Below are positions 45,100 through 50,915 of a stretch of DNA of 50,915 nucleotides, one piece after another. The stretch is from Smithella sp. (GTDB lineage: Bacteria > Desulfobacterota > Syntrophia > Syntrophales > Smithellaceae). The position numbers and the translations under genes were made by a program. The first letter of the stretch is position 1. Each line of letters opens with the position of its first letter. The stretch spans positions 1-50,915 of the forward strand of contig JAGPFC010000019.1 of assembly GCA_018056685.1 (NCBI GenBank), read 5' to 3'. The notes beneath the pieces were generated by a model, which had not been told where the DNA came from, did not search any database, and saw only the letters and a list, made by a program, of their open reading frames with translations.

Positions 45100-45150
45100 T
45101 AATGTTCTTAAGGGAAAATTTACGTGAATTCTTCTGAATAGTAACAATTT

Positions 45151-46944
45151 ATGAACAAAAAATCTTATCTTATCATTATATTCTTAATCGCAGCATCCTG
45201 CATTTTTTTCGGAAGGATTGCCGGAAATCATTTTATCAATTTTGATGACCCGGGATACTTAACGAAAAATTATCAAATTCAGTCCGGTTTAAATTTTGAG
45301 AATATCAAATGGGCATTCACGGCGATTGTCGTAAGCAACTGGCATCCGTTGACTTTGCTTTCACACATGCTGGACTGGAGTCTTTTCGGAAATTATGCCG
45401 GCGGTCATCATCTCGTCAGCCTGCTTTGGCATATCGGCACGGTCATCCTCCTGTTTCTTTTTCTTTATAAGACAACCAATAATATCTGGCCTTCGGCTTT
45501 TGCAGCCGCCTTTTTCGCCTTGCATCCCTTAAGGGTGGAATCCGTCGCCTGGGCATCAGAACGAAAAGATGTCCTGAGTATGTTTTTCGGAATGGCCAGT
45601 ATCTACACCTATGCCTTCTATGTCGAGAAAAACAAAATCTCCCGGTATTGTCTTTGTCTGATTTTCTTTATGCTGAGCCTGATGTCCAAACCGATGCTGG
45701 TTACCCTGCCTTTCGTTCTGCTTCTGCTGGATTACTGGCCACTGAGGCGCTGGCAGACGCAGGACGCCCCTCTGATAAATCTGAAACCGGCCGGCAAACT
45801 CATCCTGGAAAAAATCCCTTTCATGGTGATCAGCATTGCCTCAAGCATCATAACGCTCTGGGCACAAAATAAAGGCGGTTCTATCGCCTCCGATATGGGC
45901 CTGCCTTTAACGATAAGATTCTCCAATGCCATTTTTTCCTATGTCGCCTATCTGGGAAAAATATTCTGGCCCGTCGATCTGGCTGTGTTTTATCCGCTCA
46001 ATTTCTTTCTTCCATTATGGCAGATAATTACTTCCGGCATTGCTATTTTGCTAATTTCTATCGCTGCACTTTATCTCATTAAAAAAAAGCCTTTCCTATT
46101 TGTTGGCTGGTTCTGGTATCTGGGAACACTGGTTCCGGTTATCGGTCTGGTACAGGTGGGCAAACAGGCCATGGCGGACCGTTACACTTATCTGCCTTCA
46201 ATAGGTATTACCATCTTACTGGCGTGGATTATTCCTTCTTTATTAAAAAAAGAAAGTACTAGTAGAATGTTGTTTCCTGCGGCTTTTGCTATCCTAGCCG
46301 TTTTGTCATTCTTAACCTGGAAACAGTGCGGCTACTGGAAAAACGGTATCTCTCTATTCAAACATACTGCGCAAGTAATAAAAATGGACTATCGTGATCT
46401 GGAAAACATGGGAAATGATTTTACGCAACTGGGTCACTATCAGCAGCAGAAGGAAATCCAATATTACAATGAAGCCGTTCGCTTCAAACCTGATGATTAT
46501 CGGAACTATTTTCATCGAGGAATTGCCTACTCGAAAATCGGACAATATCAAAAAGCCATCAAGGATTTCAACCAGGCTATTCAGATAAAACCGGATTACG
46601 TCGAATCCTATTTATATAGAGGAAATATTTATGGACAACACGGTCAGTACAAGCTGGCCATTCAAGATTTTGATAAAGTCATCTCTCTAAAACCCGATCA
46701 CATGACAGCATACAATAACAGAGGACTTGCCTATAGCGCGCTGGGGCAATATGAGACTGCTATAAAAGACTACAACAAAGCCATCATGCTCGATAAGAAT
46801 TACGCCGTCGTTTACAACAACAGAGCCAATGCTCATTTCAAGCAGGGCGATCAAGTATCCGGATGCCTGGATGCGCAAAAAGCCTGTAAATTAGGCATCT
46901 GCGATATATTAAAAGCTGCATCAAATAAAGGCCTATGCCGGTGA
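45151..46944 (+). CDS. GT-C-like membrane protein with 4 TPRs (array copy B2)
   Basis: The 597-residue protein has an N-terminal helix, NFDDPGYLTKN with the acidic pair, the B-type core (identical to B1 over its protein segment from ENIKWAFTA to NKGG), four TPR units (about 415-560, the first with a two- to three-residue insertion at YQQQKEIQYY) and the cap (GCLDAQKAC, GIC, GLCR). DNA outside the 583-bp shared block is clearly diverged from B1. It follows A3 by 51 bp. Same inferred role: extracytoplasmic glycosyl transfer with TPR-guided target choice. Confidence 0.85.
   Translation: MNKKSYLIIIFLIAASCIFFGRIAGNHFINFDDPGYLTKNYQIQSGLNFENIKWAFTAIVVSNWHPLTLLSHMLDWSLFGNYAGGHHLVSLLWHIGTVILLFLFLYKTTNNIWPSAFAAAFFALHPLRVESVAWASERKDVLSMFFGMASIYTYAFYVEKNKISRYCLCLIFFMLSLMSKPMLVTLPFVLLLLDYWPLRRWQTQDAPLINLKPAGKLILEKIPFMVISIASSIITLWAQNKGGSIASDMGLPLTIRFSNAIFSYVAYLGKIFWPVDLAVFYPLNFFLPLWQIITSGIAILLISIAALYLIKKKPFLFVGWFWYLGTLVPVIGLVQVGKQAMADRYTYLPSIGITILLAWIIPSLLKKESTSRMLFPAAFAILAVLSFLTWKQCGYWKNGISLFKHTAQVIKMDYRDLENMGNDFTQLGHYQQQKEIQYYNEAVRFKPDDYRNYFHRGIAYSKIGQYQKAIKDFNQAIQIKPDYVESYLYRGNIYGQHGQYKLAIQDFDKVISLKPDHMTAYNNRGLAYSALGQYETAIKDYNKAIMLDKNYAVVYNNRANAHFKQGDQVSGCLDAQKACKLGICDILKAASNKGLCR
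45297..45879. repeat. Near-identical B-type core block, copy in B2
   Basis: Partner of 39361-39943, with the same 583-bp length and three silent differences. After the block the two genes diverge for about 35 bp. They then share another short identical patch (agattctccaatgccatttt onward, near 39980 and 45916). Confidence 0.92.
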
Positions 46945-47036
46945 AGCATCTGAGACATGATGAATGTCTTGACTTTATTTGAAAAACAGATAGTTCTGAA
47001 AAAAAATATTTCTGACATGAAGGCCGGCACATAAAG

Positions 47037-48929
47037 ATGGTCAATAAGATTAATCTTCATCAAAATAAACAAAAGTTGATCATTTTCATTATTTTGACCG
47101 TTCTGACTCTGTCCGTCTACTGGCAGGTGCATCGATATGACTTTATCAATTATGATGATCCTGTCTATATTACCGAGAACCATCAAGTCCAATCAGGAAT
47201 AACAACTGATGGATTCCGCTGGGCGTTTACTACAAAATACTTTGGTTTATGGAATCCGCTGGTCTGGCTGTCTTTCATGGTTGATCATCAACTGTATGGT
47301 CTGAAAGCCGGCGGATATCACGTCACCAACCTTATTCTGCACCTCCTCAGTACATTGCTGCTCTTCTGGCTCTTTCACCGCATGACCGGTGCCGTCTGGA
47401 GGAGCGCCTTTGTCGCCGCTTTCTTCGCCCTGCATCCGCTGCATGTGGAATCCGTCGCCTGGGTCTCGGAAAGGAAAGATGTCTTAAGCGCCTTCTTCTG
47501 GATGCTGACGTTATGTTTTTATGTCTATTACACGGAAAAACCCCAGCTAGAAAGATATCTGCTGATTGTTTTTTCTTTTGTCCTTGCTCTGCTGAGCAAA
47601 CCGATGGTGATCACCCTGCCGGTGATTATGATTTTACTGGATTACTGGCCGCTGCGTCGTTTTGAATCCCGAAAGGGCAATCTGTTTTTGTGGCAGGTGA
47701 AGGAAAAGTTGCCTCTCATCGTCTTATCAGTCACTGCGGTTCTTATAACGTATTACACTCCGAGTACGCATAAATCTTATGAGCTTCTGCCATTGGAAAC
47801 CCGATTGGCCAACGCACCCGTCGCTTTTGTAATCTATCTTGTCAAAACGTTCTGGCCCCATAACATGACTATTTTCTACCCTTTTCCCTCTCAGATTCCT
47901 GTCTGGAAAATTACGGTATCACTTTTGTTCATTATCTTGAGCAGTCTGATAATAATCTTAAAAACAAGGCGACTTCCGTATCTTTTTGTCGGATGGTTTT
48001 GGTTTATCATAGCTATTGCGCCTGCCATAGGTATTATTCAGATCGGGGATTTCGCGATGACCGATCGCTATCATTATCTGCCTTCCATCGGAATTTCCAT
48101 CATGCTGGCCTGGGGCATTCCTTCTTTCATCAGAAACAAACCCGCAGAAAAGAAGATTCTTTTACCGCTAGCCGTACTTGTTTTGATGATTCTGGCGGTT
48201 TTGACCTGGAAGCAGTGTGACTACTGGAAAAGCAGTGTCGAACTCTGGAAACACGCAGTCAATGTCACAAAGAATAATTTTCTGGCTTACAATAATCTTG
48301 CCATTGCTCTTTTTGCGGAAGGGAAAAATGAACAGGCTATCTATTATTATAATAAAGCCATTACGATAAAACCGTTTGAAGTTGTACCTTATCAAAATAA
48401 GGCCATTGTTTATGCGAAGACAGGCCAATATAATCTGGCTATCGACAGCTATAGCGAAGCCCTTCGGATAAAATCAGATAATTCAGACGCTTATTACAGC
48501 AGGGGAGCACTTTATCATCAACTTGGCCGGTATCAAGAAGCTGTTGAGGATTTCAGTTCAGCTATCCGGCTCCAGCCTGATAATAGCCTGGCCTATTTCA
48601 ATCGGGGAAACGCTCTCATTACTCTGGGCCGGTATCAGCAGGCCATTGATGATTTCAGCAAATCAATCTCTCTGAAGCCGGATTATGTCGATGCCTATAA
48701 CAACCGGGCATTTGTCTATCTTTCCCAGAAACGCTACCAAGAAGCCGTTGGCGATTACAGCAGGGCGATCTCGCTAAAACCTGATTATGCCGATGCTTAC
48801 AACAACAGGGCTTTTGTTTATTTGAATCAGGGAGACCATCTGTCCGGATGCCATGACGCCAAGCAAGCGTGCGCATTAGGAAATTGTCAGATACTGAAAA
48901 CAGCGAAAAGCAAAGGCTACTGTAATTGA
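47037..48929 (+). CDS. GT-C-like membrane protein with 5 TPRs (array copy A4)
   Basis: The 630-residue protein has the A-type plan: helix, NYDDPVYITEN with the acidic pair, core with HPLHVESVAWVSERKDVLSAFFWM and SKPMVITLPVIMILLDYWPLRRFE, five TPR units (about 415-590) and the cap (GCHDAKQAC, GNC, GYCN). The core and the last two TPRs are near-identical in DNA to A2, but the region between them is diverged. The upstream spacer (46968-46997) resembles that before A3. A lone GT39-like gene begins ten bases after its stop, so the two must share a transcript. Confidence 0.85.
   Translation: MVNKINLHQNKQKLIIFIILTVLTLSVYWQVHRYDFINYDDPVYITENHQVQSGITTDGFRWAFTTKYFGLWNPLVWLSFMVDHQLYGLKAGGYHVTNLILHLLSTLLLFWLFHRMTGAVWRSAFVAAFFALHPLHVESVAWVSERKDVLSAFFWMLTLCFYVYYTEKPQLERYLLIVFSFVLALLSKPMVITLPVIMILLDYWPLRRFESRKGNLFLWQVKEKLPLIVLSVTAVLITYYTPSTHKSYELLPLETRLANAPVAFVIYLVKTFWPHNMTIFYPFPSQIPVWKITVSLLFIILSSLIIILKTRRLPYLFVGWFWFIIAIAPAIGIIQIGDFAMTDRYHYLPSIGISIMLAWGIPSFIRNKPAEKKILLPLAVLVLMILAVLTWKQCDYWKSSVELWKHAVNVTKNNFLAYNNLAIALFAEGKNEQAIYYYNKAITIKPFEVVPYQNKAIVYAKTGQYNLAIDSYSEALRIKSDNSDAYYSRGALYHQLGRYQEAVEDFSSAIRLQPDNSLAYFNRGNALITLGRYQQAIDDFSKSISLKPDYVDAYNNRAFVYLSQKRYQEAVGDYSRAISLKPDYADAYNNRAFVYLNQGDHLSGCHDAKQACALGNCQILKTAKSKGYCN
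47318..47686. repeat. Near-identical A-type core block, copy in A4
   Basis: Partner of 41381-41749 (369 bp, no gaps). It carries the variants shared with A3 at the start of the block (tacattgctg), so the conversion history links all three copies. Confidence 0.88.
48633..48829. repeat. Shared TPR-coding block, copy in A4
   Basis: Partner of 42699-42895 in A2 (197 bp, no gaps, few differences). It sits between diverged TPR units upstream and a diverged cap downstream. Confidence 0.85.
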
Positions 48930-48939
48930 TCAATAGATT

Positions 48940-50508
48940 ATGAATAAAATTATATTTTCTCGAAAAAATCTTTCAGATAATTCCTGGCAAATCATATTCA
49001 TATGGCTGCTGATTGTAACCAGCATTCTTGTCTTGTTCATCTGGGAAGGCCATCAAGGATTCAGCATGTCTGACGAAGGCTTTCTTTGGTATGGTGCACA
49101 AAAAGTACTGACTGGTGAAGTACCGTTTCGCGATTTTGATTCGTACGATATAGGACGTTATTACTGGTCAGCCACATTCATGAGATTGCTGGACGATAAC
49201 GGTATCGTGACAGTAAGAATAGCGGCTATTGTTTTTCAGGCCATGGCTCTTTGCATAGGATTTTTGGTAATTGTCCGTTATTCCATAAAACAAAATATCA
49301 TTTACTGGGCGATTTTAATGATTACCCTGATGGCCTGGATGGTGCACCGGCATAAACTGTTTGATATATCTATTCCTATCATATTGATTAGTTCTCTTTC
49401 TTTTCTCATTGAAAAACCCTCTGGTCACCGATACTTCTTGACAGGCTTCATAGTTGGCCTTGTTGCCGTATTTGGTCGAAATCACGGTTTATATGGTGCG
49501 CTGGGGAGCTTTAGCGTCATTTTATACCTGAACATCAAACATAAGAATACCACAACGCTGATCACGGCTTTTGCATTTTGGTTATTGGGTATTATTGCAG
49601 GGTATCTTCCTGTCCTTGCATTTCTTATCTTTGTCCCCGGCTTTGCCTCTGCATTTTGGGAAATTATTAGTCCTGTATTACTGTTTGAAATTAAATCAAC
49701 GAATATCCCCCTTCCCGTTCCGTGGCCATGGCGTTTTTCATTCGAACAAATGTCAGTTGATGTGGTCAGAAGCATAATCACGGGTACTTTCTTTCTCAGC
49801 ATTATCTTTTTTGGAATATTCAGCGTTATATGGACGATCCGTCAAAGAATCTACAAAAAATCAGTTTCCCCCGTTTTGGTTGCTTCCGCTTTTATGGCTC
49901 TTCCCTATACACACTATGCCTTTTCCAGAGCCGACCTGTCTCATCTGGCCTATAGTATCCCTCCTTTGATGATTGGACTCTTTACTTTACTGGAAGGACA
50001 AACTAATAAAATAAAGTGGTCTTTTGCCGCATTACTTTGTGGCACAAGCTTATTTCTAATGCTTCCTGTGCACCCCGGATGGTATTGTTCTGTAAAAAAT
50101 CAATGCGTGAATGTCAAAGTAGCCGATGACAACCTCAAAGTTCCTTTTAAAACAGCAATAATTTTAAAGGATCTAAACCGCCTTGTTCAAGAGTATGCAC
50201 CTCAGGGACGAAATTTCATTTGCGCACCATTTTGTCCCGCTGCCTATGCTATCACAGGACGCAAATCTCCAATATGGAGTATTTATGCTACAGGCCCCAG
50301 TAAATCAGAATTTCAACAAACTGAAATTGAAAAAATCAAGGTTGCCAACCCAAGCCTTATTATAATAGATAATTCTCCTTTAGACGGAAGGGACGATTTA
50401 CGGTTCAGCAACACTAATCCCTTAATAGATCAGTACATACGCAATAATTTTCACCGCTTGAACGAAGTAACACAAAATCCCGCTATTTACATAAGTAAGA
50501 CACAATGA
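48940..50508 (+). CDS. GT39-like integral membrane glycosyltransferase without TPRs
   Basis: The 522-residue polytopic protein has about ten helices. Its first outer loop carries SDEGFLWYGAQKVLTGEVPFRDF then YDIGRYYW, with Asp45-Glu46. This is the classical acidic motif of GT39/ArnT/PMT-type enzymes that use polyprenyl-phosphate-linked sugars. The C-terminal part (about 380-522) is a soluble extracytoplasmic domain with paired cysteines (KNQCVN, FICAPFCPAA). No TPRs. It starts ten bases after A4 and precedes B3 by 43 bp, embedded in the array. It could act on the same substrate as its neighbours. Confidence 0.85.
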   Translation: MNKIIFSRKNLSDNSWQIIFIWLLIVTSILVLFIWEGHQGFSMSDEGFLWYGAQKVLTGEVPFRDFDSYDIGRYYWSATFMRLLDDNGIVTVRIAAIVFQAMALCIGFLVIVRYSIKQNIIYWAILMITLMAWMVHRHKLFDISIPIILISSLSFLIEKPSGHRYFLTGFIVGLVAVFGRNHGLYGALGSFSVILYLNIKHKNTTTLITAFAFWLLGIIAGYLPVLAFLIFVPGFASAFWEIISPVLLFEIKSTNIPLPVPWPWRFSFEQMSVDVVRSIITGTFFLSIIFFGIFSVIWTIRQRIYKKSVSPVLVASAFMALPYTHYAFSRADLSHLAYSIPPLMIGLFTLLEGQTNKIKWSFAALLCGTSLFLMLPVHPGWYCSVKNQCVNVKVADDNLKVPFKTAIILKDLNRLVQEYAPQGRNFICAPFCPAAYAITGRKSPIWSIYATGPSKSEFQQTEIEKIKVANPSLIIIDNSPLDGRDDLRFSNTNPLIDQYIRNNFHRLNEVTQNPAIYISKTQ

Positions 50509-50551
50509 AAAATGATTATTAAATAATTTGAGTTTGCTATGAATATTTTTT

Positions 50552-50915
50552 ATGAATAAAAAATATGTCTTATTCATCGTTGCCATTTTAACGGTTGCTT
50601 CGTTTGCCGCGTTCGGCCGGATTGCAAGTAACGAGTTTGTCAATTTTGATGATAATTTATACATCACCGAAAATATTCACATTAAATCCGGCTTTGATTT
50701 TGAGAATATCAAATGGGCATTCACGGCGATTGTCGTAAGCAACTGGCATCCGTTGACTTTGCTTTCACACATGCTGGACTGGAGTCTCTTCGGAAATTAT
50801 GCCGGCGGTCATCATCTCGTCAGCCTGCTTTGGCATATCGGCACGGTCATCCTCCTGTTTCTTTTTCTTTATAAGACAACCAATAATATCTGGCCTTCGG
50901 CTTTTGCAGCCGCCT
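50552..50915 (+). CDS. GT-C-like membrane protein (array copy B3), cut by right edge
   Basis: The reading frame opens at ATG 50552 (MNKKYVLFIVAILTVASFAA), with a helix, NFDDNLYITEN with the acidic pair, and then the B-type core (ENIKWAFTAIVVSNWHPLTLL). It stays open to the last base. By homology to B1 and B2, about 470 further residues including TPRs and the cysteine cap should follow outside the window. The first 50 codons differ from B1 and B2, while from 50701 on the DNA is almost identical to both. Confidence 0.85.
   Translation, partial: MNKKYVLFIVAILTVASFAAFGRIASNEFVNFDDNLYITENIHIKSGFDFENIKWAFTAIVVSNWHPLTLLSHMLDWSLFGNYAGGHHLVSLLWHIGTVILLFLFLYKTTNNIWPSAFAAA
50701..50915. repeat. Near-identical B-type core block, copy in B3 (partial)
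   Basis: All 215 visible bases match 39361-39575 with one difference, and 45297-45511 with one difference. The block begins at the same base as in B1 and B2 and continues past the window edge. Confidence 0.9.

Noticed and set aside
1..50915. tRNA, rRNA or CRISPR loci
   Set aside because: No cloverleaf with CCA-like 3' end, no rRNA signature and no spaced direct repeats were seen when reading both strands by eye; a covariance-model scan was not possible.

Overview
The window (50.9 kb, mixed coding strands, no rRNA, tRNA or CRISPR seen) looks like chromosomal DNA of a Gram-negative, probably anaerobic, Deltaproteobacteria/Desulfobacterota-type organism. Syntrophus- or Smithella-like is my best guess. 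The basis is the mix of fatty/aromatic-acid CoA enzymes (glutaconate-type CoA-transferase, acyl-CoA dehydrogenase, a 3-hydroxyacyl-CoA dehydrogenase relative), the PAS/HD-GYP signalling, and the abundance of TPR and Sel1 proteins. This placement is inference; no taxonomic marker is present.

Layout. 1-121: the end of an insertion sequence, with the first codons of an IS1182-like transposase running off the left edge. 376-795: a small lipoprotein. 1228-3391: a NarL/LuxR response regulator and its PAS histidine kinase. 3477-7705: a membrane-anchored MsrB-MsrA fusion, two exported TPR proteins and a triple-PAS HD-GYP c-di-GMP phosphodiesterase. 7740-11458: the periplasmic protease Prc, the undecaprenyl-pyrophosphate phosphatase UppP and a PilZ-like protein. 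11529-16550: a DUF3617 protein, small hypotheticals, an SPFH/NfeD pair, an FAD oxidoreductase and an exported protein. 16737-22753: a zinc-ribbon peptide, a pore-loop membrane protein, a small unknown and a 1547-residue Sel1-repeat protein. 22847-28383: a SnoaL-like protein, a membrane protein, the hydroxyacyl-CoA dehydrogenase relative, an SGNH hydrolase, a UspA protein and a two-subunit CoA-transferase. 28667-32355: an ECF sigma factor with its zinc-finger anti-sigma factor, divergent from two membrane proteins. 32598-36535: an acyl-CoA dehydrogenase, a probable internally deleted Trm112/methyltransferase gene, and a DUF255 (YyaL-like) protein.

The most striking part is 36715 to the right edge. 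It is a co-directional array of seven paralogous proteins (the last cut by the window) plus one lone GT39-like enzyme. Each of the six complete paralogues has an N-terminal multi-spanning GT-C-like membrane domain with an early Asp-Asp motif, then 4 to 10 TPR units and a C-terminal cap with four conserved cysteines. The overall architecture resembles the eukaryotic TMTC O-mannosyltransferases. The copies fall into two alternating subfamilies (A and B). Within a subfamily the transmembrane core is almost identical at the DNA level (3 differences, all silent, in 583 bp between two B copies), while the first ~60 codons and the TPR arrays differ strongly. That mosaic implies recent gene conversion or unequal recombination. 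The array is my candidate for an undescribed system: a diversifying family of extracytoplasmic protein or lipid glycosyltransferases whose conserved catalytic core is coupled to variable TPR recognition arms. The same cysteine cap occurs on the small exported TPR protein at 7277-7705, which hints at a wider set of related proteins.

Several genes concern the envelope and c-di-GMP (HD-GYP, PilZ-like, Prc, UppP, SPFH/NfeD, ECF/anti-sigma, MsrBA), but apart from the adjacent pairs no pathway can be read from order alone. Hairpin-rich intergenic stretches at 15685-15724, 24955-25102 and 26387-26452 look like dispersed repeats.
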